In this document: in pieces, positions 9,112 through 17,682 of the stretch
Layout of the letters: each line of letters starts with the position of its first letter
Position numbering within the stretch: the first letter of the stretch is position 1
Origin: CAZTUH01 sp964616175
GTDB taxonomy: Bacteria; Pseudomonadota; Gammaproteobacteria; Burkholderiales; Burkholderiaceae_B
Reading direction: 5' to 3'
DNA: 64,000 nt
NCBI GenBank assembly: GCA_964616175.1
Contig: CAZTUH010000005.1
Span: forward strand, 74,788 to 138,787
The notes under the pieces: generated by a model
The model's database searches: none
Seen by the model: only the letters and a program-made list of their open reading frames with translations
What the model was told of the DNA's origin: nothing
Program-made: the position numbers and the translations under genes

Positions 9112-9756
9112 ATGAAATTGAATTTTTCTATTTTTATATCTCAGATAATATCTTCAACTCTAAATAACATCCGAAAATGTAATAAGGAAGCCAATAATCC
9201 TTTTTTATATCATAATGGAAAAAGAATATGTTTCATATTTTTAGATCTTACCATTACTTTAGAGATAGATAATCAAGGTTATTTATCTCCTGCGGAAACT
9301 CATTTCTCTCCTGATGTAATCATTAAATTTCAAATAGATAAAATCAAATTATCTAAGTTATTTCCTAGAAGAAATTTTTTCCTGGATATGTATGATTACA
9401 TTCATGTTTCTGGGGATGCATCTTTAATAAAAGAATTTACTAGTTTCTTTTCTAATCATTTTTTAGAGATAGTTAGAAAATTAGAATTAATTTCTAATGC
9501 TTTCTTTGGTTTTTCAGAACAATTTGGGGTTAATAGATTATTTTCCCGACCTGTCTTTGCTCAAATAAAGAAAAACATAATGGAAAACTTTTCCGAATTT
9601 CTGGTTGAAGAACAAGAAATTTTAGTGAATCATTCCTTATTAAAACAATTTGAATCCAATAATGAAAAAATAGATATTGCAATAAAGATATTGGAAGAGA
9701 AGACAAATTCTTTGAAAAATCGTTTAAACCGTTTATCTTTAATTCCAGGTTTTTAA
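9112..9756 (+). CDS. ubiJ: Ubiquinone biosynthesis accessory factor UbiJ (SCP2-like)
   Basis: Lipid-binding accessory protein proposed to hold ubiquinone intermediates for the soluble Ubi complex. It has about 214 residues. The assignment rests on position directly before ubiB, on length, and on the SCP2-type pattern in the first 110 residues (a strand such as FIFLDLTITLEID, then SPDVIIKFQIDKIKL and a VSGDASLIKEF element). The C-terminal half is helical and charged, ending in a likely coiled coil (KILEEKTNSLKNRLNRL). Start ATG 9112 is preferred to TTG 9100; no ribosome-binding site helps. Sequence conservation is weak. Confidence 0.8.
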   Translation: MKLNFSIFISQIISSTLNNIRKCNKEANNPFLYHNGKRICFIFLDLTITLEIDNQGYLSPAETHFSPDVIIKFQIDKIKLSKLFPRRNFFLDMYDYIHVSGDASLIKEFTSFFSNHFLEIVRKLELISNAFFGFSEQFGVNRLFSRPVFAQIKKNIMENFSEFLVEEQEILVNHSLLKQFESNNEKIDIAIKILEEKTNSLKNRLNRLSLIPGF

Positions 9757-9759
9757 ACT

Positions 9760-11319
9760 GTGTTTATTTTCTTTCATTTAATGCGAATTATTTTTTTATC
9801 ATTGCGATATGGTCTTACCGATTTATTAATCTCCTCCTTTGAACATCCTTTAATATCTTTTTTTTTGAAAAGTTTTATATCTAAAAAGAATCTTAAATTT
9901 TCTAAAGAAAAGCGTCTGCGACTTGCTTTAGAAGTTATGGGTCCTATTTTTGTTAAATTTGGTCAATTATTATCTACTAGGAAAGATCTAATTTCCTCCG
10001 AATTATCCAATGAGTTGGAATCTCTTCAAGATAATGTTACCCCATTTCCTTCATCAGAATCTATAGAAAGCATTGAGAAAGCTTTAGGATGTTCGATAGA
10101 CTTTTTGTTCTCAAAGTTTGAATCAATTCCGGTTGCTTCAGCCTCTATTGCACAAGTACACTTTGCCGAATTATATGATGGAAGAAAAGTTGCTGTTAAA
10201 GTATTAAGACCAAATGTTCGGGACATTATTGAAAAAGATTTAGCTCTTCTTAAACTTGTTTCTCAAATAGTCGAGATTTTTGGAAATGATACTCGTCGGT
10301 TAAAACCCAGAGCAATTGTAGATGAATTTGATAAGTATCTCCACAATGAGTTGGACTTAGTTAAGGAGGCATCCAACTGCAGCCAGTTACGTCGAAATTT
10401 TAGTAATGGATATGATCGAAAGAATATGTTAATGGTGCCGAAAGTTATTTGGGAGTACACTCGAAGTACTGTATTTACTATGCAGAGAATGTACGGTATT
10501 CCAATAGGTCAGGTAGATAAATTACGTCTTTCTGGAATTGATATTCCAACACTTGCGTGCCTTGGAGTAGAAGTTTTTTTTACACAAGTGTTTTCAGATG
10601 GTTTTTTTCATGCTGATATGCATCCTGGAAACATCTATGTTTCTAACAATCCAGAAACATTAGGTCGTTATATTGCATTGGATTTTGGCATCGTTGGATC
10701 TTTGTCTGAATTTGATAAGAACTATCTTGCTCAAAATTTCTTAGCTTTTTTCCATCGAGATTATCGAAGAGTTGCTCAATTACATATCGAGTGCGGTTGG
10801 GTTCCTCCAAATACTAGAGAAGAAGAGTTAGAAGGAGCAATTCGATCTGTTTGCGAACCATATTTTGACCGAGCCTTGTCGGAAATTTCATTGGGACAGA
10901 TTTTATTGCGATTATTCCAGGTATCGAGAGATTTTAATATTGAAATACAACCTCAGCTTGTTCTGTTGCAAAAAACTCTTTTAAATGTTGAGGGATTAGG
11001 ACGTCAGTTAGATCCTAATTTGGACCTTTGGAAAACAGCAAAGCCATATCTTGAAAAATGGACAAGGGAACAAGTAGGTCTAGGAAGTTTATGTCATGCC
11101 ATTAGAAAAGAATCAAGACAATGGGGAAGGATTTTGCCAGCACTTCCTCGTTTAATTCATGAAAATTTAGAATGCAAGAATCTGAATTCATACTTGTTGC
11201 AAGAAATAAGTCGTTTACAGTATAGTTATCAAAAATTCAACCGTTTTATGATTTTTGTGTTGCTGATCTTTGCTGGTATAATCTTATTTATGAATATTTC
11301 CATTTGGAACTTCTTATAG
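9760..11319 (+). CDS. ubiB: Ubiquinone biosynthesis protein kinase-like UbiB
   Basis: Atypical (ADCK-family) kinase/ATPase needed for ubiquinone synthesis at the membrane. It has 519 residues. Family features are the KxGQ motif in FVKFGQLLSTR (about residue 66), the alanine-rich loop ASIAQVHFAEL (about residue 127), the invariant Lys in KVAVKVLRP, DMHPGNIYVS and the metal-binding ALDFGIVGSL (about residue 308). The C-terminus has a hydrophobic helix (about residues 495-517) that should anchor the protein. It begins three bases after ubiJ; GTG at 9760 and ATG at 9781 are both possible starts. Confidence 0.95.
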   Translation: MFIFFHLMRIIFLSLRYGLTDLLISSFEHPLISFFLKSFISKKNLKFSKEKRLRLALEVMGPIFVKFGQLLSTRKDLISSELSNELESLQDNVTPFPSSESIESIEKALGCSIDFLFSKFESIPVASASIAQVHFAELYDGRKVAVKVLRPNVRDIIEKDLALLKLVSQIVEIFGNDTRRLKPRAIVDEFDKYLHNELDLVKEASNCSQLRRNFSNGYDRKNMLMVPKVIWEYTRSTVFTMQRMYGIPIGQVDKLRLSGIDIPTLACLGVEVFFTQVFSDGFFHADMHPGNIYVSNNPETLGRYIALDFGIVGSLSEFDKNYLAQNFLAFFHRDYRRVAQLHIECGWVPPNTREEELEGAIRSVCEPYFDRALSEISLGQILLRLFQVSRDFNIEIQPQLVLLQKTLLNVEGLGRQLDPNLDLWKTAKPYLEKWTREQVGLGSLCHAIRKESRQWGRILPALPRLIHENLECKNLNSYLLQEISRLQYSYQKFNRFMIFVLLIFAGIILFMNISIWNFL

Positions 11320-11832
11320 ATGCAATTTATGAAATTCCAAGTAGATCATTTAATTCCAAAATTTGAATCGAAGATTCTTTCAAATGAAAAATGCATATTT
11401 TTAGCAAAAGATATTGCGAGGCCGCTAGTTTTTACCAATGGGGTTTTTGATATTTTACATCGCGGTCATGTAACGTATTTAGATCATGCTGCTCAATTTG
11501 GAGCAACATTAATTGTTGGAATTAATACAGATAGTTCTGTTCAGCTGTTGAATAAAGGACTATGTAAACGTCCTTTGAACAAATTAGAAGATCGAAAAGC
11601 ATTAATTGCTGCTTTGTCTTGTGTAACATACGTTACCGATTTTTGTGAAAAAACTCCAGAAACTTTAATTGCTAAGATCCAGCCAGAATTTTTAGTAAAG
11701 GGTGGCGATTATAATGTTGAAAAACTACCTGAAACTGCTCTAATTCAAAGTTGGGGGGGAGAAGTTCTAGCAATTCCAATTAAGTTTAAACAATCTACAT
11801 CTTTACTTATTAGTAAGATAAAAAATCTTTAG
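11320..11832 (+). CDS. rfaE2: D-glycero-beta-D-manno-heptose 1-phosphate adenylyltransferase
   Basis: Transfers AMP to heptose-1-phosphate to make ADP-heptose for the LPS inner core. It has 170 residues, corresponding to the C-terminal domain of E. coli HldE; the kinase domain is separate, as in many betaproteobacteria. The nucleotidyltransferase HxGH-type motif is FDILHRGHVTYL (about residue 48), and VKGGDYNVEKLPE and STSLLISKI are typical of the family. The ATG follows the ubiB stop codon without a spacer, so the two are coupled. It implies a heptose-containing LPS. Confidence 0.93.
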   Translation: MQFMKFQVDHLIPKFESKILSNEKCIFLAKDIARPLVFTNGVFDILHRGHVTYLDHAAQFGATLIVGINTDSSVQLLNKGLCKRPLNKLEDRKALIAALSCVTYVTDFCEKTPETLIAKIQPEFLVKGGDYNVEKLPETALIQSWGGEVLAIPIKFKQSTSLLISKIKNL

Positions 11833-11858
11833 AAAATTCAATTTTTTTGTAACAGTTC

Positions 11859-13074
11859 TTATTTTTCAAGTAAGTTATTTGCTTTCTCAATATCTGAATT
11901 TTGAGGATCTTCTGCAATTTCTTTTAGACGAAGTTCTGAAATAATTACATTATATTTTGCTTCTGCTAGATCACATCTTGTTTTGAAGAGCATATCTAAA
12001 ATTTGCTCTTCAAAACTTTCCCTAGGTTGATTAGATTTAACTAAAGATTGAAGAGATTTTTCAGTGGATTCTAGAATTTTTCTTATTTCTGAACCATTGA
12101 TGATTTTTGAAAAATATTTATGAACTAGGATTTGTACATTGTCCTGCATTGCTTCAAGAGCATAGGAGGTTTTTTCTTCAGGTGCTTGATTTTCAGAAAC
12201 TGTAGATGCTGTTAATCCTCCATCAAAGATGGATAGGGAAAAGGTTAAGCCAACTCTATACTCTTTTCCGGAGTAATGTTTTTGAAAATTTTTATTTTTT
12301 TGACTGGATAAATACATTGTTAAGCTTGGAAAACTCCTGTTAGAAACAGCGATTGCTGTATTTCAGGCATTTATCTTCGTTTTTATTTTTGCTCGAATTA
12401 TATCTGGATTGTTAATTTCTACTTTTGAATACCATTCTGTTAAAGAACCATGCGCAATATTAGAACAAGAAGAATTTCCTATCATTCTTGCGATTTTTCC
12501 TAATGAAAACTCAACCATTTTTGAAAATTCGAGATATCTTGCGCTTAAAATATTTTCATAGAGCAATTCTTCTGCTGAAACTAAATCATAATTTGCTTCG
12601 ACCTCAAAAACCTCAGAAATTGTTAATCTCCCCATGTTTAAATTGCTCTTTGTAATTTTAATTATTCGGAAAGATTTTCTTTTTCTGCTTGTAGTGTTTC
12701 TAATATATCTTGTTCTAGACGTACATTCATATGTGTTTCAGTAACACGAATTAACAAATCCTGAAAGGCTGCTTTGAATTGTTCCTCTGAATCTAAAGAA
12801 ATTAAACTAGATAACTGAATATTTTTGAAATAGTCGGATCAAAAAGTATTTGTGATAATAGGATTTCCAATCCTGTGCTAGGTTTATTAGAGAACTTCGA
12901 TGAAACAATTCCATGGATTTTATGGATAGTAAAAACTTTGTTCTTACTTGAAAAAGCTTTTTCAAGATTGACAGTCAATTCAAGAACTTTTAATAGATTT
13001 TTAGGAACAATAGTTACATTTCGAAATGAACCTAAAAAAATCAAGAACAAAAATAACAAAAGGTTTGATTGCAT
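11859..13074 (-). pseudogene. tolC: Broken outer-membrane efflux channel gene (tolC-like)
   Basis: Fragments in order on the minus strand add up to one TolC-type protein. A hydrophobic start (from 13074) shifts frame near 12815. A segment at 12814-12662 reads like the first TolC helices (EEQFKAAFQDLLIRVTETH) and ends in TAA where a Gln is expected. After a further frameshift near 12645-12655 comes MGRLTISEVFEVEANYDLV (from 12635). This runs in one frame through a TGA at 12363-12365 into the C-terminal half (VGLTFSLSIFDGG, then KTRCDLAEAKYN). The ~1.2 kb total fits a TolC of about 400-450 residues. At least two nonsense changes and two frameshifts make function very unlikely. The gene is convergent with rfaE2. 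Confidence 0.87.
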
Positions 13075-13250
13075 CTAAAAGGTACTGTTGTAGCCTCGAA
13101 TTCTAATTTTCAAATCCTGAACTCTAATTTTTAATTGTCTTAAAAACTCAGAAAATCAATCGGAGGGATAAAAGGTTTCTGAAGGAGGAAAGTTTAATTG
13201 AAATATCAGTTTCATGAACATTTCATGAAAAATGAAAAACTAACTTTAAA

Positions 13251-14069
13251 TCACCATAAATTATGAAAATGATGAAGGCAGTTACCAGATCCAACGTTTT
13301 TAAGTATATCAGCACTTCGGATTGAATCAAGGAGATAAGATTTAGCAATATTAATGGCGTTCGGAACAGTTTGTTCTGGTAATAAAGCTGTAATCGCAGC
13401 AGATAAGGAACAACCCGTTCCATGGAACTTGGAGTTCCTTAATCTTTTTCCTGCTATTTCGATCATCTTGTTCCCATCATAAAGAATATCTATACTATTC
13501 GCACTAGAAAGATGTCCTCCTTTGATTAAGATCCATTGATCTATAGAATTAGACATTTTATTTCGCATTTCCTCAGCAGCAGAACGCATTTCTCGGATAT
13601 TTTCTGGGGGTCTTTTATTAAGCAAAGCACCAACTTCTGGTAAATTTGGAGTAATTAATGTTACAAATGGTAAAAGTAATTCCCGAATACAAGCAATTGC
13701 TGAACTTTCAATCAATTGATCACCACTAGTAGCAAACATTACAGGATCTAGAATGATCTTTTTCAAATTCCGTTCAACTAGTTTTTCTTTTACGGCAATT
13801 ATTGCATCTGATTGAGCAATCATTCCTATTTTTACAGAATCAAATAAAATATCTGAGAATAAGGTTTCTAGTTGTTTTGCAATAAAATCAGGAGGAGTAA
13901 TTAAAATATCCTGAACAGTTCTAGTATTTTGAGCTGTTAATGCAGTTACAACACCACAACCATAGACACCCAATGCACTCATAACTTTAATATCAGCAAA
14001 AACACCAGCTCCAGCAGATGGATCCACTCCTGCTATACTCAGGGCATTAATAATTTTTTCTCTGCGCAT
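13251..14069 (-). CDS. thiD: Hydroxymethylpyrimidine/phosphomethylpyrimidine kinase
   Basis: Phosphorylates HMP and HMP-phosphate for thiamine synthesis. It has 272 residues with a ribokinase-like fold. Family motifs are LSIAGVDPSAGAGVFADIK at the N-terminus, TALTAQNT, DPVMFATSGD, LITPNLPEVGALL, and the anion-hole motif GTGCSLSAAI near residue 213. The ATG at 14069 matches the usual start; a TTG 21 bases upstream is less likely. It lies 55 bases downstream of thiG in the same direction, so thiG-thiD may be one transcript. No TPP riboswitch was seen upstream. Confidence 0.95.
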   Translation of the reverse strand: MRREKIINALSIAGVDPSAGAGVFADIKVMSALGVYGCGVVTALTAQNTRTVQDILITPPDFIAKQLETLFSDILFDSVKIGMIAQSDAIIAVKEKLVERNLKKIILDPVMFATSGDQLIESSAIACIRELLLPFVTLITPNLPEVGALLNKRPPENIREMRSAAEEMRNKMSNSIDQWILIKGGHLSSANSIDILYDGNKMIEIAGKRLRNSKFHGTGCSLSAAITALLPEQTVPNAINIAKSYLLDSIRSADILKNVGSGNCLHHFHNLW

Positions 14070-14124
14070 TTTCTTTATAGTATTTAACAAAGATAGTATT
14101 TAAAAAAAAGACTTCTAATGGAAT

Positions 14125-14922
14125 TTAAAAAGGCTTTCCAATTAGTCCTTCTTTAGGAGAACTAGGGATGGCTGCATATTCTTTCTTCGGGATTCTACCA
14201 GAAAGAAATCCCAAATGCCCAGCTTCCACAGCTTTTTTCATAGATCTCGCCATAAGGACTGGATTTTTTGCACAAGCAATAGCCGTATTAACTAATACAC
14301 CATCGCAACCAAGTTCCATTGCCATAGTAGCATCAGAAACTCCACCTATGCCAGCATCGACAATGACTGGAACCTGTGCTTGATTGATAATTAAATTTAG
14401 ATTCCATGGATTTAAAATTCCCATTCCTGAACCAATTAGAGAGGCCAAAGGCATAATTGCAACAACTCCGATATCTTGAAGCATTCGACATTGAACAGGA
14501 TCATCTGAGCAATAAACCATGACTTTAAAACCTTCATTAACCAGTATCTTTGCTGCTCTTATGGTTTCAGGCATGTTTGGATATAGACTTTTTGAGTCAC
14601 CTAATACTTCAAGTTTGATTAAACTAGCTCCATCAAGCAATTCCCTTGAAAGTGAAAAGATTCTTATAGCTTCTTCTGAATTGAAGCAACCTGCACTGTT
14701 AGGAAGAATAGTAAGTTTTTTTTCAGATAAACAGCTTAACAAGTTGAATTTTCTAGGATACTTATCTAAATTTAAGCGTCGGATGGCTACAGTAACAATG
14801 TCAGCTTCACTAGAATCTAGTGCAGCTGACATTTGTTCAAGATTTGCATATTTCCCAGTTCCGACTAATAATCTAGATGAATAATTGCTTCCAGCAATCA
14901 GAAAGTTATCTTTATTAACCAT
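14125..14922 (-). CDS. thiG: Thiazole synthase
   Basis: Builds the thiazole phosphate ring of thiamine from deoxyxylulose phosphate, dehydroglycine and ThiS-thiocarboxylate. It has 265 residues from ATG 14922. Conserved segments are SRLLVGTGKY (about residue 17), a TVAIRR strand, the Schiff-base Lys in GASLIKLEVLGD (about residue 100), PLASLIGSGMGI, VDAGIGG and the phosphate-binding GVLVNTAIA. Its partner ThiS is encoded at 63674-63874, far from here, so the usual thiS-thiG neighbourhood is split. ThiC, ThiF and the dehydroglycine-forming enzyme are not in the window. Confidence 0.95.
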   Translation of the reverse strand: MVNKDNFLIAGSNYSSRLLVGTGKYANLEQMSAALDSSEADIVTVAIRRLNLDKYPRKFNLLSCLSEKKLTILPNSAGCFNSEEAIRIFSLSRELLDGASLIKLEVLGDSKSLYPNMPETIRAAKILVNEGFKVMVYCSDDPVQCRMLQDIGVVAIMPLASLIGSGMGILNPWNLNLIINQAQVPVIVDAGIGGVSDATMAMELGCDGVLVNTAIACAKNPVLMARSMKKAVEAGHLGFLSGRIPKKEYAAIPSSPKEGLIGKPF

Positions 14923-15245
14923 ATTAGAAATTTTTAAAAAACTGTGTAAGAATAGCTTTAAAAAGAACAAATAAAGACTTAATACAAAAGGAGTTCCTTG
15001 ATAAAAATAAAGTGAAATCCATTGAATTCTTTGATTTTAGCATGCTAAAAGCAGAGGTTAAAAATTAATTGTTTCAAAATTCTTGAAAATTCAGCATTCG
15101 CAAGAATAATAGAGATGTATATTATTCATATATAAATTTTAAAAAATACAATGTAGAAATTTAGAGAAAAAATTTCTACATCTATTTATTTTCTTGAATT
15201 TAAAAGTCAAAATCTCTCTCCCTGGAATTTAGAATGGAATGATTG
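14923..15245. other. Divergent spacer between thiG and coaE
   Basis: No gene seen. It contains the perfect hairpin at 15151-15181 listed separately. I looked for a TPP riboswitch reading toward thiG and did not find its conserved CUGAGA or ACCUGAUCUGG boxes. Confidence 0.5.
15151..15181. repeat. Perfect 12-bp inverted repeat with 7-base loop
   Basis: Arms ATGTAGAAATTT and AAATTTCTACAT enclose seven bases. It lies about 65 bases upstream of coaE, between two divergent genes. It may be a terminator-like hairpin left from a lost gene or an operator. Confidence 0.6.
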
Positions 15246-15860
15246 ATGTTGGTAATTGGATTAACTGGTGGGATTGGTTCAGGAAAAACTGAAATATCAT
15301 TTTTTTTGGAAGAATTAGGAGTGTCAGTTCTTGATGCTGATCTCATATCTAGGAATTTAACAAAACCGGGGGGCAGAGCAATACCCGCAATAGAAAGAAT
15401 TTTTGGCAAAAAAGCTTTGAAAGAGGATGGTTCTCTTAACCGGTCTTGGATGCGGAAGTTGATTTTTTCAGAATTTCACCAAAGAATTAAGCTTGAGACA
15501 ATATTACATCCATTAATCAGGTATGAAATTGACTATCAGATGAAAAAAATGATTTCCTGTGATTATTCTGTTCTCATAGTTCCGCTTTTAATTGAATCGA
15601 TTTCCTTTTGGAAACAAAGGGTAGATCGCATTTGTGTTATTGATTGTGATGTCAGTACGCAAATATCACGTGTTAGAATGCGAAGTGGATTATCAGAAAA
15701 CAGAGTCAAAAATATTATCTCAACTCAATCATCCAGAAATATTCGGCTTAGCATTGCTGATGATATCATACTCAACAATTGGTCAACTTCACTTAAGGAT
15801 TTGAGAAAAAGTATCAAATGGTACCATTTGTATTGGTCTTTTCTATCCAAAAATTTTTAG
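15246..15860 (+). CDS. coaE: Dephospho-CoA kinase
   Basis: Phosphorylates dephospho-CoA in the last step of coenzyme A synthesis. It has 204 residues. The P-loop is GLTGGIGSGKT at the N-terminus, followed by LGVSVLDADLISR (substrate-binding Asp) and VVPLLIE-like VPLLIES near residue 116, and ends in an SIADDIILNN segment, all family-typical. ATG at 15246 is chosen over an overlapping TTG three bases upstream because the P-loop strand starts immediately. The downstream zapD keeps the betaproteobacterial coaE-zapD order. Confidence 0.95.
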   Translation: MLVIGLTGGIGSGKTEISFFLEELGVSVLDADLISRNLTKPGGRAIPAIERIFGKKALKEDGSLNRSWMRKLIFSEFHQRIKLETILHPLIRYEIDYQMKKMISCDYSVLIVPLLIESISFWKQRVDRICVIDCDVSTQISRVRMRSGLSENRVKNIISTQSSRNIRLSIADDIILNNWSTSLKDLRKSIKWYHLYWSFLSKNF

Positions 15861-15926
15861 CTATTCCATAGTTAGTTTTTTACTGACAATTTATTTTAAT
15901 AAAACAATTCAAATACTATTAATTCA

Positions 15927-16697
15927 TTGAATATAAATTTTGATTATCCATTTAATGAGCGAATTCGATCTTATTTAAGGTTAGAACACTTGTTTGAGCG
16001 ATTCTTCTTTTTTGCTTTGAATGATCATGATCATTTAAATGAGATGTCTATATTTTTTTTGCTCCATATCATTGAAATTAGCGATCGAACAGATTTTAAA
16101 AATTCTATATTAAAAGATTTAGAGAAATATAATTTATTTTTATCTAATTTGCGTGAACATTCTGATGTTTCTCAACATAAATTAGAAAGCATGCTGTTCA
16201 ATATCAAAAATATTTTTTCCAATTTAACTGCAATTCACGGAAAACTTGGCCAAGTTTTCCGTGATGATAACTTATTGAATACTATGAGAAATCGTCTATC
16301 TAGTTTTGGCCATATTGTACAATCAGATATTCAGTTGTTTCATTTTTGGAGGAAGAAACCTAGAAAAGATCGATTGGAAGACTTAAAAATTTGGGCAAAA
16401 CTCATTGAACCAATGTATCAAGGTTTAAGAATAACATTACAATTATTGAGAGATTCTGGAAATTATAAGAATGCACGAACCACTTCTGGAGAATATAAAA
16501 ACTTGCTAGATGGTAGGTTCTGTCAATTGATGAGTATCCAAATAGACTCAAAATATCAAGTCTATCCTGAAATTATTGTCAATAAACATGTTGTTTGGAT
16601 CCAATTTTTCAATCAAAGTGGAGAAAAATTTACAGGAAAAGATTTGGATTTTCAAATAGCATATTTTGATGATTATGAAAGGTCACATTTACAATGA
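15927..16697 (+). CDS. zapD: Cell division protein ZapD
   Basis: Cytoplasmic protein that cross-links FtsZ filaments at the division ring. It has 256 residues. The N-terminus (YPFNERIRSYLRLEHLFERF) and the central GKLGQVFRDDNLL segment match the family, as does the position after coaE. The only plausible start is TTG at 15927; no ATG precedes the conserved region. The zinc-ribbon gene yacG, usually next in this cluster, is absent: the following gene is 13 bases away on the other strand. The coding sequence contains the 30-bp palindrome described separately. Confidence 0.9.
   Translation: MNINFDYPFNERIRSYLRLEHLFERFFFFALNDHDHLNEMSIFFLLHIIEISDRTDFKNSILKDLEKYNLFLSNLREHSDVSQHKLESMLFNIKNIFSNLTAIHGKLGQVFRDDNLLNTMRNRLSSFGHIVQSDIQLFHFWRKKPRKDRLEDLKIWAKLIEPMYQGLRITLQLLRDSGNYKNARTTSGEYKNLLDGRFCQLMSIQIDSKYQVYPEIIVNKHVVWIQFFNQSGEKFTGKDLDFQIAYFDDYERSHLQ
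16235..16264. repeat. Perfect 30-bp palindrome inside zapD
   Basis: Left arm TCACGGAAAACTTGG is followed directly by its exact reverse complement, with no loop. It encodes part of the conserved segment around residues 103-113 of ZapD. It is clearly more GC-rich than its surroundings. Confidence 0.95.
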
Positions 16698-16710
16698 CAA
16701 AGGGTCAGAA

Positions 16711-17682
16711 TTAGATCAAGAATCTAATTCCCGAAATTCCATGAGCACCATTCTGAAATGCTGTTTCTTTTGTATAGTGAGATTGGCCTCCTAGAGCAAA
16801 TACAGGGATTCCAGCATTTTTTGCTAATTCTCTAAATTTGTCCCATCCTATTGTATTTGCACTAGAATGTGTCAGTGTTTTTAACACTGGACCTAAGAGT
16901 GCAAAATCAACTCCACAATCCCGAGCATGAATTAAATCTAAATAGTTATGTGTCGAAGCTCCAATTAATGCTTTACTCTTAGATATGTAAGATTTTATAT
17001 CTTTTCGATTCAGATCAACAGTTCTTAAATGAACTCCATCAGCTTTTTTCCACAAAAATTCTGGATGAATGCTATTTATTAGTACCTTGGCATTTGAATT
17101 ATGACAATGTTGGATAATTTTGTCTAAAGCTAAGCAAAGAGATTTTGAATTGCATCCATCAGCCCAGTTTGGTTCCCTAAATTGAACTAATTTTAAACCT
17201 TTCGATAAAGATTCATCTAATCGATTGAGAAATGAGTTTAAATTCATTGGAGATTTAATCGAGGTAATTCCATAACTTGTTGGCAAGTTCAACCAACGTA
17301 GTGGAAAATGAATAGATGGTATGATTTTTTTCTTCATTCTTTGGATTTTTTCAAAACCAAACCATTTTAATGCTTGATGTTCTAGGTTTGAAGGAACTCC
17401 TTTCCATCGAATTACACGAAAAAAAATCAATCGTACAACCGAATCTTTATAAGGATGCACTCGTCTAATCCATGGATAAGCTTTCTCAATATTTATGCCA
17501 ATTTCCTCAGATAATTCTCGCTTCAAAGCTTCTAATGGAGTTTCCTGAAATTCTACCTTCCCGCCTGGAAGTTCCCAACAATTGGCCCAAGATTTATTCT
17601 TTTGCCTTTTTCCGAGAAGAACACTTTTATCTAATTGAGTTAAGATGCCAACTGAAACATTCATTATCTTTTTATACATCAT
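16711..17682 (-). CDS. Nudix hydrolase fused to ThiE/TenI-like domain
   Basis: A two-domain protein of 323 residues. Residues 1-135 form a MutT-type Nudix domain whose box begins GGKVEFQETPLEALKREL and continues SEEIG, fitting removal of oxidised nucleotides such as 8-oxo-dGTP. Residues 150-323 are a TIM-barrel like thiamine-phosphate synthase or thiazole tautomerase: LVQFREP, GVHLR, GASTHN, LGPVLKT and VFALGGQ. The ThiE residues binding pyrophosphate are only partly kept (LINS in place of IND-type; no Lys in the LKTLTHSS loop), while the His of GASTHN resembles the TenI catalytic His. The fusion is known in Proteobacteria. It overlaps the upstream ATPase gene by 11 bases. Confidence 0.9.
   Translation of the reverse strand: MMYKKIMNVSVGILTQLDKSVLLGKRQKNKSWANCWELPGGKVEFQETPLEALKRELSEEIGINIEKAYPWIRRVHPYKDSVVRLIFFRVIRWKGVPSNLEHQALKWFGFEKIQRMKKKIIPSIHFPLRWLNLPTSYGITSIKSPMNLNSFLNRLDESLSKGLKLVQFREPNWADGCNSKSLCLALDKIIQHCHNSNAKVLINSIHPEFLWKKADGVHLRTVDLNRKDIKSYISKSKALIGASTHNYLDLIHARDCGVDFALLGPVLKTLTHSSANTIGWDKFRELAKNAGIPVFALGGQSHYTKETAFQNGAHGISGIRFLI

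Noticed and set aside
12363..12365. TGA within the tolC frame as possible recoding to Trp or selenocysteine
   Set aside because: Other genes here use TGA as a normal stop (for example argJ, lptG, rubredoxin), and this gene has a further stop and frameshifts, so a pseudogene is the simpler reading.
14923..15245. TPP riboswitch upstream of thiG
   Set aside because: The conserved TPP-element boxes were looked for on the minus strand and not found.
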